A DNA stretch of 36,734 nt from Bacteroidota bacterium (GCA_024279935.1 JAJRQZ010000051.1:1-36734); one strand, 5' to 3'; shown: positions 25,062 through 34,280, counted from the first letter of the stretch. Notes: generated by a model from the sequence alone, not told the origin. Numbers and translations are program-made.

Positions 25062-26575
25062 TAAAACACCTGATTGCCATCCTCCATTGCAAATATTCTT
25101 TCATCATGAAAAATATCGTCATCTTTAATCAGGTAAATAGTGTTAAGCGGCAACGAGGCTGTTATGCTATGGCCTTGATATTTAAAATCATCGATGGCTT
25201 TCCAGGCATTATCCCAATAATAAAGCTTGTATTCTACCCCCGCCATCAGGTGCTTGGCCGAAGCATAATATTTTAGTTCAAAGTTTTTTGTTTTTAATAA
25301 CGGCCTAAAAACTTGCATATCGCCATTTTTAAAAACAAAAGGGTATTCAATGGCCAAACATCTTTTATCTTCCCATTTGGCAGGTAGATAAACTACATTC
25401 TCCGCCATATTGTCGAAGGTCATTAACGAATCATTGTTTAGCGACCAATCCACTGCCTTCCATTTCCCATCGTTATAAACTGCCGTAAACAAATATTTTT
25501 GCGATGAGCTGGTTTTTTTTGCGAACCTATAATCATTTCCATATAAGCCACTTACATCAATATAGTTATAATGGCCCAAATAGGGCGGGGTGCTTTCTTT
25601 TATGCTCTTTATCGAGAACAAGCTGTTGCTGTCAGCAAAATATGTCCGTCGGTAGATTTTAGCCAGCGACCTGATAATTGGTTCTGACAGCTCCCCGTCG
25701 CATACGCCCAGATGTGTTTCTTTCCCATCAGGGGCAATAACCGTTGTCCATGCCAGCCAGCCGTTGGTATCGGACAATGCCGGTGTATAATCCATTGCAG
25801 CAGCAAAACCCAGGCCTCGAAAAGCCTTTACCTTAAAAATATTAATGGTTTCCAAATTGCCTTTCCCGGTTTCCAGCAGCTCATCGATTAATGGCCGATG
25901 CATTGTTTTCACATATCTCTCATCATATTGTATCAATGAGTTTATCTTACGATTTACTTTTTGGGCATTTTGCTCGAACGACAATTCATTGTCGAGCTCG
26001 TCATTTAGCAGCCCGCGAAGCTTTTTCCTGAACGGCTCGACAATTTCGTTCGCAACCCTATATGGTAAAATATACTTCTTGAAAGTAGAATAATCGTAGC
26101 TCAACCATTCCTTGTTGTTATTATATGTGTCGAAGGCAACAAACAGGTCATCCGTAAATTGTCTCGAACTAAGACTTTCAAAGTCAATTGAGAACGAATC
26201 GGCTTTATACTCCAGATGACCATAGGCTTTCTCGAGGCTGTCGATATGCATCAGTATTTCCCTGAGGTTGCTAAAACGCCCTGGATTAATGTTATAGGTA
26301 TTGCCCAGGGAATCCTTCAAACTGTAAAACGAGGTATAATTCCTATGGGAGTAGCTTAACAGATAATAGCACGCGTCCAGTTTCAGCGAATCGTCGGCCT
26401 CCATGCAGTTGAGGATGAATTTAGTAAGCTGGGGCTTGTTGATGCCTGCAATATCCAAAACGGAAATCACATCTTTTGGAATACCGGGTCTTTTTGATTT
26501 TAAGCAAGAAGAAAAACATAAGACAATGAAAGCAAGGCAAAGCACGGAAAGCAATATGGGTCGTTTATTAAACAT
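25058..26575 (-). CDS. Lipoprotein with degenerate transglutaminase-like domain
   Basis: The 505-residue protein has a type II signal peptide with a lipobox ending FSSC at about residue 24. The middle resembles Bacteroidetes transglutaminase-like proteins: LSYDYSTFKKYILPYRVANE, then FRGLGFAAAMDYTPAL and TNGWLAWTTVIAPDG. In active relatives a Cys precedes this block and a GHxW His follows it; here the Cys region reads INIFKVKAF and the His site reads NGWLAW. Both catalytic residues therefore look lost, and the domain probably only binds. It is the last gene after batE but has its own candidate promoter. A start at 26584 is also possible. No sequence-level function is known to me. Confidence 0.68.
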   Translation of the reverse strand: MFNKRPILLSVLCLAFIVLCFSSCLKSKRPGIPKDVISVLDIAGINKPQLTKFILNCMEADDSLKLDACYYLLSYSHRNYTSFYSLKDSLGNTYNINPGRFSNLREILMHIDSLEKAYGHLEYKADSFSIDFESLSSRQFTDDLFVAFDTYNNNKEWLSYDYSTFKKYILPYRVANEIVEPFRKKLRGLLNDELDNELSFEQNAQKVNRKINSLIQYDERYVKTMHRPLIDELLETGKGNLETINIFKVKAFRGLGFAAAMDYTPALSDTNGWLAWTTVIAPDGKETHLGVCDGELSEPIIRSLAKIYRRTYFADSNSLFSIKSIKESTPPYLGHYNYIDVSGLYGNDYRFAKKTSSSQKYLFTAVYNDGKWKAVDWSLNNDSLMTFDNMAENVVYLPAKWEDKRCLAIEYPFVFKNGDMQVFRPLLKTKNFELKYYASAKHLMAGVEYKLYYWDNAWKAIDDFKYQGHSITASLPLNTIYLIKDDDIFHDERIFAMEDGNQVFY

Positions 26576-26605
26576 GACAATCATTAATCAATATTGCAAA
26601 AGGTG

Positions 26606-26637
26606 CAAATATAGTCAAAGGAGGCTTCTAAATCAAT
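26606..26637 (-). promoter_or_regulatory. Candidate promoter for the lipoprotein gene inside the batE end
   Basis: On the - strand ATTG (26634-26637) and TATATTTG (26606-26613) are separated by exactly 20 nt, the same -7 box and spacing as at 24137-24167. The -33 element lies in the last codons of batE, so the lipoprotein could be expressed apart from the bat operon. Confidence 0.5.
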
Positions 26638-27392
26638 TTCATAGCATCCGCGGGAAGCCATCCGATACTTCCATCCTGTATCTTGATCTTATTCCAGTTG
26701 TCAACCTTATCCAGGATTCTCACTTTCGTTCCCTCGTGCACAACAAATAAGTCAACGGAAGATGCCGTAGGTGAACTTTTCACGGTTATTGTAGGCGTAA
26801 ATATTATCGCGTCCTTATTCCTCTTGGTATAATAATACTTCTGCGATGCAAGACCAATGCTTCCCACTGAGGCAATTAATAGCAATACACCAAGGTAGAA
26901 AGATAATTTCTTCGACGATCGCGATTTGGATAAAATATAAAACCCGAGCACGACAAGAAACGCCGACCAAATAACCAAGGACAAGACGGCCCACGAATTT
27001 GCATTGAACATCTCGTAGAAATAATTCCACCATTGCCTATAAAACAAGGTCGGTACTTTTTCAATCTTATCTACGATCATGCTGTTGCAGATGCTCAAAT
27101 TATATAGGATGTCCTCATCATTGGGGGCAAGCTTACGGGCTTTCTCGTAAAACAATATCGCAGCAGGGACATTGTTGTTCTTAAAGTATGCGTTACCAAT
27201 ATTATAATAGAGTTCCGCCGAATGGTAATTATCGGCCAGTACACTGTTATACATTACCAAGCTTGAATCATAAAGGCCTTGGCTATATAATTGGTTTGCT
27301 TTTTCAATAGTCTCTTTATGAGAACTGGCCATGGCAAATGAACTTGCAAGGCTCAATAAAACAACTGACAATATATTTATAAGGTTCTTCAT
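26628..27392 (-). CDS. batE: BatE, TPR and SH3-like membrane protein
   Basis: The 254-residue protein has a signal peptide (cleavage near residue 22). Two TPR units follow at about 25-95 (ELYYNIGNAYFKNNNVPAAILFYEKARKLAP). Two membrane helices lie at about 133-155 and 163-182, and a C-terminal SH3-type domain at about 200-254 (TVKSSPTASS, DGSIGWLPADAM). This architecture is that of BatE. The Bat proteins are thought to form a membrane complex in the Bacteroidetes envelope; BatE likely offers a periplasmic peptide-binding arm. Its ATG lies 1 nt after the batD stop. A promoter for the next gene overlaps its end. Confidence 0.9.
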   Translation of the reverse strand: MKNLINILSVVLLSLASSFAMASSHKETIEKANQLYSQGLYDSSLVMYNSVLADNYHSAELYYNIGNAYFKNNNVPAAILFYEKARKLAPNDEDILYNLSICNSMIVDKIEKVPTLFYRQWWNYFYEMFNANSWAVLSLVIWSAFLVVLGFYILSKSRSSKKLSFYLGVLLLIASVGSIGLASQKYYYTKRNKDAIIFTPTITVKSSPTASSVDLFVVHEGTKVRILDKVDNWNKIKIQDGSIGWLPADAMKLI

Positions 27393-27393
27393 A

Positions 27394-29289
27394 TTATTTC
27401 AATGCCTTCTCGGCTAAAGTAATTGCGTTTAAACTTTCATGATATATGCTCTTCATCTTATTTGCGGCATCGCCGGGCGCGAACCGGGCAAACTCTATAT
27501 TGTTCAGGGCATTGACAAAGCCATTTGTTATTTCGTCGTCAACTTGCCTGGAAGTCAACATATCAGTGATATTCTCAACTGACAGCTCAGCCTGTGGTAT
27601 AAGGAACTTATCCGACAAATAGCCCCATAAGGCCTGTGCCAGTTCATTATAAAATTCCTTGTCGTCATTTACCTTCATCAACTTCTCGGCCTTCAAAAGC
27701 TTGCTCTTAGCAATCTTGTTCGCCTTTCTTGTCTTCATCAACGCAACATTGCCTTTGCGCTTTTGTTGTTGCCTGAAAACCAAGACAAAAACTACGAGCA
27801 AGACCAGGGGGGCAAATATCGCCAGGTAATATGCCAGGCTACCGAATAAAAAATCATTTACTTTAAGCAGTTCAAAATCCGTTTGTTTAATATGATGGAT
27901 GTCCTTGCCGATATATTTTATATCCTCCTGGGCCGAAGAACTATACGAAATACCGCCTCCGGACGAGCCAGCACCTTTTATGACGTTGATGTTATAAGGC
28001 CCGGCACTAATAATGTGATATTTTTTATCCGACGGGTTGAAATAACTAAATTCCAGAGGCTTGACAACAAAGTCGCCCGGGTTTCTGGCAATAGCCAGAT
28101 ATTCAATCTTCTTGATCCCCGACACGCCCTTTAAGCCAGTCCTGATATTGTTGCTGATTTTTGGGTCGTAAGTCTCGAAATCAATGGGAAAATTAATTTT
28201 AGGCGGGTTTACAAGCTCGAGATTTCCGGCACCGCTAAGCTTTATGCTTATGGTTAAGGCGTCATTAGTCGAAATTGTATCATGGTCGAGTTGTGCATTA
28301 AATGAAAATTTACCAACCGCCCCTGTAAAACTTTCCGGTTTACCTTCCTGGGGAAGAGGCTTTACGTTTACCGTAATTTCTTTGGAACTCAGGAACACAT
28401 CGACGTTTTTTATGTTCCTGTTAAAAAAAGGATCGCTGAAGAAATCATCGAAAGGGTCGCGACTTCCATGTCTTTTGTTTTGAACCTGGACCTGCGCAAC
28501 GCATTTTAGCTCAGTAGGTTTAATTTTAAGTATTCCGCTTTTCTGCGGAAAAAGCGCATATTTGCTGATATCTGCAACAATATATTCCTGCCCGTCGATA
28601 ATCTGCCGGCTTTGTTTCAGTTGTTTGTCATCGGATAAACTCTTGGACCAAAACCCTTCGTACGATGGCGATTTGTCCATGCTTAAGTTAGAAATACCTA
28701 CCTTGGTATAAATACGGTTAGTTATTATTATCTGTTCCCCCAGATACGGATTCCTGTTTGAGACAATTGTTTTCAGGAAAACGTCCTCATCGCTCAAAGC
28801 CCCGTTTGACGAAGTGCTTCCCTTTTGTGAAGCCATATTGTTTCCGCTTTGCGAAGCCGTGCTGTTTCCGCTACCGGCCTGGGCTGTGTTGCCAGTGCGC
28901 TTCACCACTTTAATAGTTAAACTGTTCGACCTTACGGTCTCGCCGTCAACAAATATCGAGGCAGGCGATATCATATATGTACCTTCTTCCGAGGCCGTTA
29001 ATATATACGTAAATGTTTGCGTAACGCTTTGATGGTAATTCCCGTTTATATACTCAACCGATGAACTCTGGGATGTGTTGGGACCCGAAAGCCTGTGCAA
29101 CTTACCAAAGTTTGGTGCCCGGCACCCACTTCCGTTTGCGTTTAATTCGTAAGTTACCCTAAACCTATCGCCCACCATGACAGAATTGTCAGTACTTGCG
29201 ACAAACTTGGTGCTTTTTTGCAAAGCAAAGGATAATGTACTGAATATCAGTGCAACAAATAGAAATGTTATCTTTTTTACGTTCATCAT
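27394..29289 (-). CDS. batD: BatD, large oxygen-tolerance/BatD-family protein
   Basis: The 631-residue protein has a signal peptide (cleavage near residue 23). A long beta-rich periplasmic part follows, made of Ig-like domains, including a Ser/Thr/Asn/Gln-rich spacer at about 140-165. One membrane helix lies at about 482-505 (YYLAIFAPLVLLVVFVLVF), followed by a basic cytoplasmic helical tail of about 120 residues. The layout fits BatD. Its exact biochemical role is not known; the external domains suggest binding of envelope proteins. Adjacent ATGs at 29289 and 29286 are both possible starts. It lies 60 nt after batC and 1 nt before batE. Confidence 0.9.
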   Translation of the reverse strand: MMNVKKITFLFVALIFSTLSFALQKSTKFVASTDNSVMVGDRFRVTYELNANGSGCRAPNFGKLHRLSGPNTSQSSSVEYINGNYHQSVTQTFTYILTASEEGTYMISPASIFVDGETVRSNSLTIKVVKRTGNTAQAGSGNSTASQSGNNMASQKGSTSSNGALSDEDVFLKTIVSNRNPYLGEQIIITNRIYTKVGISNLSMDKSPSYEGFWSKSLSDDKQLKQSRQIIDGQEYIVADISKYALFPQKSGILKIKPTELKCVAQVQVQNKRHGSRDPFDDFFSDPFFNRNIKNVDVFLSSKEITVNVKPLPQEGKPESFTGAVGKFSFNAQLDHDTISTNDALTISIKLSGAGNLELVNPPKINFPIDFETYDPKISNNIRTGLKGVSGIKKIEYLAIARNPGDFVVKPLEFSYFNPSDKKYHIISAGPYNINVIKGAGSSGGGISYSSSAQEDIKYIGKDIHHIKQTDFELLKVNDFLFGSLAYYLAIFAPLVLLVVFVLVFRQQQKRKGNVALMKTRKANKIAKSKLLKAEKLMKVNDDKEFYNELAQALWGYLSDKFLIPQAELSVENITDMLTSRQVDDEITNGFVNALNNIEFARFAPGDAANKMKSIYHESLNAITLAEKALK

Positions 29290-29349
29290 TAAATAATGTT
29301 CAAAAATATGATTTATTTAAACCAAAACTCGATTTATATATATTGTTAA

Positions 29350-30120
29350 TTACCAGTCGATATCCGTTTTAGTCGATTTAGCCGACTTTGCTTTTGCTCT
29401 TTGTAATTTCTGCAAAGTTTTTTTCTCGTCGTTCTTTAAAGCATCCAGCATTCGTTGAGCATCCTGTTTACTGATCTGCTGCGGCTGTTTTTGCTGTTGC
29501 TGATTTTTTTTCTGATCCTGATTTTGCTTCTGCTGATCGTTTTTTTTATCCTGATCATTCTTATCCTGATTTTGCTTCTGCTGATCGTTTTTATTGTCCT
29601 TTTTATTGTCCTTTTTGTCCTTATCCTTGTTTTTATCCTTGTTTTTATCCTTGTCCTTGTCCTTGTCCTGGTTTTTTTGCTGTTGCTCAATCATTTTTTT
29701 TCGGGCATACTCATAGTTATATTTAGCGTCCTGATTATCGGGATCGATCCTCAAGGCATTCTTATAAGCCTCCATGCTTTCCCTATATTTTTTCAGGCTG
29801 AGCAAACTATTGCCCAAATTATAATATGACGAGGACTTAATGTCCTTATTTTTAGATGACCCGGATGATTCATCGAACAATTTCGACGATTCGTCATAAT
29901 TCTTCTGCATATACATTGCATCGCCCAGGTTGAATTTCCCCTTAGTATAATCCGGTTTTTTCGTTATGGCCTTGCGATATTCTATTTCCGCATCGGTATA
30001 ATTATCGGTTTCGTATAAATTATTGCCTTTCCGAACAAGTTTCTTCTCGCTTTGGGCGAAGATGTTAATGCTTGCAAGGGCAAGAACCAGTATCATTATA
30101 TGTTTATAGGAAGCCTTCAT
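29350..30120 (-). CDS. batC: BatC, TPR protein with charged low-complexity region
   Basis: The 256-residue protein has a signal peptide (cleavage near residue 23) and three TPR-like units at about 25-140, for example YYNLGNSLLSLKKYRESMEAYKNAL. A region of about 70 residues follows, made almost only of Lys, Asp, Asn and Gln. The last 45 residues are helical (QISKQDAQRMLDALKNDEKKTLQ). The order TPR then charged linker is typical of BatC. The DNA of the linker holds a 30-bp direct repeat (29515-29544 and 29563-29592) and many short repeats. The ATG at 30120 is preferred to 30147, which would add charged residues before the signal peptide. It begins 4 nt after batB. Confidence 0.88.
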   Translation of the reverse strand: MKASYKHIMILVLALASINIFAQSEKKLVRKGNNLYETDNYTDAEIEYRKAITKKPDYTKGKFNLGDAMYMQKNYDESSKLFDESSGSSKNKDIKSSSYYNLGNSLLSLKKYRESMEAYKNALRIDPDNQDAKYNYEYARKKMIEQQQKNQDKDKDKDKNKDKNKDKDKKDNKKDNKNDQQKQNQDKNDQDKKNDQQKQNQDQKKNQQQQKQPQQISKQDAQRMLDALKNDEKKTLQKLQRAKAKSAKSTKTDIDW

Positions 30121-30124
30121 TTTT

Positions 30125-31171
30125 TCATTTTTTCTCCATTTTACCAAACAGGTCCACCTTGCCTGCCCATTTACTTTTGCGCTTACCGATTAGCAGCTCC
30201 ATCAACAAAATTAATAATGCCGCAATGATGTATATTTGAAAACGATGCTCATAATCAGTAAATTGTTTCGATTCGATTTCTTTTTTCTGGATACTGTTGA
30301 TCTCGTTAAATATCTTGCTCAACCCGCTGCTACCATTGTTGGCCCTTGCATAAGCGCCATTTCCGGCGGCGGCTATCTGCCTGAGCATATCCTCGTCAAG
30401 CTTGGTAACAACGGTTTTTCCATCTTTGTCTTTTTTAAACCCTGTTCTGCCGCCATAGTCGTTATAAATGGGTATCGGGGCTCCGTCAGGCAAGCCCATC
30501 CCGATAGTAAACACTTTAATACCCTGTTCATACGCCTTTTTTGCCGATTCCACAGCGTCGTCTTCGTGGTTTTCGCCATCGGTAATAATTATGATGGCTT
30601 TATTATGTTCTTGTTCGTCGAAGGATTCTGCCGACATGTCGATTGCCTCCCCTATGGCAGTTCCCTGCGATGGGACTATCTTTGTGTCAACGGCCGAGAG
30701 AAATAATTTAGCAGCCGAATAGTCGGTTGTCAAAGGAAGCTGTTTATATGCGTTTCCTGCAAAGACGATTATCCCTATCCTATCGCCCTCAAGTTTGTCG
30801 ATAAGGTTTGAGATGGCCATTTTGGAACGCACAAGCCTATTGGGCTTAACATCCTCTGCCATCATCGAACTCGAAACATCCAGGACCAGCATAAGGTCGA
30901 TACCTTCGCGCTTCACCTTTTCCAGCTTGGACCCAATCTGTGGGTCAACAAGGGCTATCACTATAAATACGAGTCCGATCAAAAGCAAAATAAATTTGAA
31001 TACAGGCTTGATCTCCGATGAGCTTGGGTTGATACCGTCCAACTGTTTTGCGCTGGCATAGTTCTTTGAGGCTGTTTTTTTCCACGAATTGAACAAAAGA
31101 TACAAGACAAAAAACACTACCGCCAGAAGCAGGAACCAAAAATACTCTATGTTGGCAAATCTAATCATCAA
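30125..31171 (-). CDS. batB: BatB, von Willebrand A membrane protein
   Basis: The 348-residue protein has membrane helices near residues 8-28 and 58-76 and one near the C-terminus. Between them lies a VWA domain with a complete MIDAS: DVSSS with Asp98, Ser100 and Ser102, a GTAIGEAI Thr site and TDGENHEDD. The extended metal-binding loop suggests real cation and ligand binding. BatB pairs with BatA and with the MoxR ATPase in the envelope complex. Tandem ATGs at 31171 and 31168 are both possible. It lies 20 nt after batA and 4 nt before batC. Confidence 0.92.
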   Translation of the reverse strand: MMIRFANIEYFWFLLLAVVFFVLYLLFNSWKKTASKNYASAKQLDGINPSSSEIKPVFKFILLLIGLVFIVIALVDPQIGSKLEKVKREGIDLMLVLDVSSSMMAEDVKPNRLVRSKMAISNLIDKLEGDRIGIIVFAGNAYKQLPLTTDYSAAKLFLSAVDTKIVPSQGTAIGEAIDMSAESFDEQEHNKAIIIITDGENHEDDAVESAKKAYEQGIKVFTIGMGLPDGAPIPIYNDYGGRTGFKKDKDGKTVVTKLDEDMLRQIAAAGNGAYARANNGSSGLSKIFNEINSIQKKEIESKQFTDYEHRFQIYIIAALLILLMELLIGKRKSKWAGKVDLFGKMEKK

Positions 31172-31191
31172 TTTAATTTTTTAGTTTTTCA

Positions 31192-32187
31192 TCAGGGGAA
31201 TTTCCTGAAAACCATGAATCTCAATACAACTTCCAAAACAAATAAGCCCAAGGCCCATAGTGCAAAGCCCATAAATTTCTCATGTTTCCTCTTAAACTCC
31301 TGCACATCGATCTTCGACTTTTCCAGCTTATCTATTTCATCATATATCGCTTTAAGCGATTTATTGTCCTGTGCCCTAAAATATCTGCCACCGGTGGCCT
31401 TTGCAATTTCCTTGAGCAAATCCTCATCTATCTGAACCTCAACATTTTGCATTTGTACACCGAAAGGGGTCTGCATTGGATATGGAGCATAGCCCTGAGT
31501 ACCAACTCCTATTGTATAAACCCTTATCCCGTACATCCTGGCAAGCTCGGCGGCCGAGCGCGGGTCGATGGAGCCTGCATTGTTGACACCATCGGTGAGC
31601 AGGATTATGACCTTTGAAATGGCTTGCGAATCCTTAAGCCGGCTAACGGAAGTTGCCAGGCCATCGCCTATGGCGGTGCCATCTTCAATCATACCGCTCT
31701 CTATTTCCCTAAAAAGGGAATATATCATTTGGTGGTCGGTTGTCAAAGGAACCTGTGTGAAGGCCTCACCACTAAAAATCACAAGACCTACCCTGTCGTT
31801 GGGGCGTTTCGAGATAAAATCCTTCGAGACGGCCTTTGCAGCCTCCAAACGGTTTGGCTGAAGGTCGCGGGCAAGCATACTGCTCGAAACATCCAGGGCA
31901 GTTACTATATCTATCCCTTCAATATTTATGTTTTGCTTTGAAGAAACGGACTGAGGGCGGGCCAAAGCAACGATCAGCAAGGCAATCACAAACAGCCTGA
32001 TTACAAAAAGTAAATGAACAAGATATATTTTCGGGCTAGGGGGCATATCGGCAAACACCTGGTTATCCGAGAAAACAAGTTCGGGATCCCTTTTTTTGTT
32101 GCGTAACAAATACCAAGCTATTAAAGCCGGGATAAGCAATAATGCCCATAAATATTCAGGATTGGCCCATTCATCGTAATTAAACAT
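31192..32187 (-). CDS. batA: BatA, von Willebrand A membrane protein
   Basis: The 331-residue protein has an N-terminal helix pair (about 10-27 and 56-77), a VWA domain at about 90-290 and a C-terminal helix. MIDAS residues are Asp99, Ser101 and Ser103 (DVSSS), the GTAIGDGL Thr171 and TDGVNN (Asp199). It is a paralogue of batB, sharing PNRL, QxPLTTD and other blocks. Its start overlaps the end of the upstream membrane-protein gene by 8 nt, so translation is probably coupled. In this family VWA proteins act with MoxR AAA+ ATPases as chaperone-like complexes. Confidence 0.92.
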   Translation of the reverse strand: MFNYDEWANPEYLWALLLIPALIAWYLLRNKKRDPELVFSDNQVFADMPPSPKIYLVHLLFVIRLFVIALLIVALARPQSVSSKQNINIEGIDIVTALDVSSSMLARDLQPNRLEAAKAVSKDFISKRPNDRVGLVIFSGEAFTQVPLTTDHQMIYSLFREIESGMIEDGTAIGDGLATSVSRLKDSQAISKVIILLTDGVNNAGSIDPRSAAELARMYGIRVYTIGVGTQGYAPYPMQTPFGVQMQNVEVQIDEDLLKEIAKATGGRYFRAQDNKSLKAIYDEIDKLEKSKIDVQEFKRKHEKFMGFALWALGLFVLEVVLRFMVFRKFP

Positions 32188-33160
32188 GAGAGCCTCCTTC
32201 CTCGTTCATACCAATTTCATTATCAGCCTCTTGCTTTGTGCACTTCGTCTCATTTACAAAGTCGATACAATGAGAGATGCTTAAATCATTCTCCAGGGCC
32301 GTAGGTTGGGCCTTTACAAATTTCACTAAATCCGATAGTTGGAAAACAGCATTCAGCTTGTTTCTTGCCTCATCGTTGTCTAAGGCTTTTTCTATTTCAC
32401 CGGCAATCTCATCGCTCGTCATCTCAACGGCATCAATATTAAACCTCCTGTCGATATATTCGCGCATTATGTCGGTCAGCCTTGAATGATATTCCTTTAT
32501 TTTTCCTTCTTGCCATACTTTTGCAAGCCGTAGCTCATCAAGTTTCTCCAGTGCCACCACCTCAGCAGGTCTCAGCGGTTTTGGTTTAGCCGCAAAAATT
32601 GGCCTGTTGTTTTTTCTCCTGATCAAAAACCAAATTATCACAACTATCAAGGCAACAATGAGCAAAGCCCCCAAAGCCCATGGCAATATCTCCATAAAAG
32701 TATAGGGTTCCTTGTATGGCATCACTATTTGCTTAAATGCCTTGCTTGTATCAACCTCGGGAGTAAACACGTTTAAATGGAGCAACGGACTCTTGGTGTC
32801 GAAAACTATCGAGCTATCCTTTGCGAACTTGAAAGTGTAGGATGGTAATTCAAAATAGCCCGAATCGAATGATGTTATTAAAAACTTCTGACTTATGGTC
32901 ATCTGTGTCTCGGAGAACATAGTATCTACTTCTCCCCTGCTTATTACTTCTATATTTTTATTAAGGGTATCGCCGATTAGCGGCCACGAAAAACTAAAAT
33001 CCTTCGGGATCCTCAAGCCAAGCTCCAATTGAGCCTGATCACCGATCATTATGGCGTTTGTGTCGAGCAGGGCATAGGCTTGGGCATTTTGTGCCACAAG
33101 TAACTTCCCGGCCGTGAAAGCCAAAATAAAAATCAAATATGTAATAGTTTTTTTAATCAT
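32180..33160 (-). CDS. Bat-operon membrane protein with periplasmic N-domain
   Basis: The 326-residue protein has a signal peptide (cleavage near residue 23), a periplasmic beta-rich domain at about 24-150 and one membrane helix at about 158-182 (LPWALGALLIVALIVVIIWF). A cytoplasmic helical domain follows at about 190-310, with KEYHSRLTDIMREYIDRRFNIDAVEMTSDEIAG. Proteins of this form sit between DUF58 and batA in Bacteroidetes, resemble short versions of BatD, and may relate to DUF4381. It likely bridges periplasm and cytoplasm in the complex. It starts 10 nt after the DUF58 gene. Confidence 0.78.
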   Translation of the reverse strand: MIKKTITYLIFILAFTAGKLLVAQNAQAYALLDTNAIMIGDQAQLELGLRIPKDFSFSWPLIGDTLNKNIEVISRGEVDTMFSETQMTISQKFLITSFDSGYFELPSYTFKFAKDSSIVFDTKSPLLHLNVFTPEVDTSKAFKQIVMPYKEPYTFMEILPWALGALLIVALIVVIIWFLIRRKNNRPIFAAKPKPLRPAEVVALEKLDELRLAKVWQEGKIKEYHSRLTDIMREYIDRRFNIDAVEMTSDEIAGEIEKALDNDEARNKLNAVFQLSDLVKFVKAQPTALENDLSISHCIDFVNETKCTKQEADNEIGMNEEGGSHV

Positions 33161-33170
33161 TTCCCTCGAA

Positions 33171-34046
33171 TTATCTTCTCGATTCGCGCTTCTTAAACAG
33201 GTTCATCAGCGGTCTAACATAATCTTCCCCGGTATAAACCTTAACCATGTCAATTCCGTAACGAGCAAACAATTGGTCTATTTCCCTCCGTTTTATTTCC
33301 GTGCTCCTCTTGAAATGCTCGCGAACCTTCCTGCTCGACGAGTCAACCCACATCGCTTTTCCGGTTTCGGCATCCATCATTTTCACCAATCCGATATCGG
33401 GCAACGACATTTCTCTTTTGTCGGTAACCCTAACGGCTATCAGGTCATGCTTATGATTGGCTATCTGCAAGCCTTTTTCGTAACCTTCGCTCATAAAGTC
33501 GGAAATCAGGAATGCTGTTGACTTTTTCTTTATGGCGTTGGCCAGAAACCGCAAGGCCTCTGAAATATCGGTTCCCTTGCTGTCAGCCTTGAAATCAATC
33601 AACTCTCTGATAATGCGCAATATATGCGAAGAACCTTTTTGCGGCGGTATGAATTTCTCTATTTTATCGCTAAAAAAGATAACGCCCACCTTATCGTTGT
33701 TCTGTATGGCTGAAAATGATATTACTGCGGCAATCTCGGTTATGAGGTCTTGTTTAAATTGCCTTTGGGTGCCGAACATATTCGATCCGGAAACATCAAT
33801 CAACAACACAACCGTTAGTTCTCTCTCCTCCTCGAAAACCTTTACAAAAGGATGGTTGTAGCGGGCCGTTACGTTCCAGTCGATATTACGTATGTCGTCG
33901 CCGTACTGATATTCCCTCACCTCGCTGAAAGCCATGCCCCGCCCTTTGAACACGCTGTGGTATTCACCTGAGAACAGTTGATTCGACAAGCCTCTGGTCT
34001 TAATCTCTATCTTCCTGACTTTCTTGAATATTTCTTTTTGATCCAT
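33171..34046 (-). CDS. DUF58 domain protein of the bat operon
   Basis: The 291-residue protein has the DUF58 signature GRGMAFSEVREYQYGDDIRNIDWNVTAR at about residues 35-62 (Gly, Arg, Tyr, Gly-Asp-Asp, Asp-Trp). A VWA-like fold with DVSGS (Asp84, Ser86, Ser88) follows. DUF58 proteins almost always sit next to moxR and batA/B; their function is poorly known. No membrane helix is visible, so it is likely cytosolic or peripheral. The gene begins 234 nt downstream of moxR, a wider gap than elsewhere in this operon. Confidence 0.9.
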   Translation of the reverse strand: MDQKEIFKKVRKIEIKTRGLSNQLFSGEYHSVFKGRGMAFSEVREYQYGDDIRNIDWNVTARYNHPFVKVFEEERELTVVLLIDVSGSNMFGTQRQFKQDLITEIAAVISFSAIQNNDKVGVIFFSDKIEKFIPPQKGSSHILRIIRELIDFKADSKGTDISEALRFLANAIKKKSTAFLISDFMSEGYEKGLQIANHKHDLIAVRVTDKREMSLPDIGLVKMMDAETGKAMWVDSSSRKVREHFKRSTEIKRREIDQLFARYGIDMVKVYTGEDYVRPLMNLFKKRESRR

Positions 34047-34280
34047 TTATTTGTGTTCTGTGTTACCGGCTTGACGATTTTTTATTTTATGCCCTTATAG
34101 CCGGGATCTTCTACATAATAATTAAAACTTTTGTCATTTTCCCGATGGTGCTGGCTTGATTATAATAGTCATCAAGACCTCGATTCCTGAAAGAGCTGGC
34201 ATTTCACTTAATAATTGCGTTTTAATTATATTCTTTTACAAATAATCCATCCCCGGACACGGTATTCCAAACCCCGGGCA
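34047..34280 (-). other. Unusually wide spacer between moxR and the DUF58 gene
   Basis: Every other gap in this operon is 60 nt or less. On the - strand there are short frames in different phases that read in part like protein, for example RNRGLDDYYNQASTIGKM and FNYYVEDPGYKGIK. None has a start codon and useful length. This could be a decayed small gene or an untranslated regulatory spacer. No TAnnTTTG box is visible. Confidence 0.35.

Noticed and set aside
29455-29829. + strand frame of 124 codons rich in Leu, Ile and Phe, like a membrane protein
   Set aside because: It is the mirror of the Lys/Asp/Gln-rich linker of batC on the other strand. Lys/Asp codons read backwards give Leu/Ile/Phe, and batC has clear TPRs and operon context.
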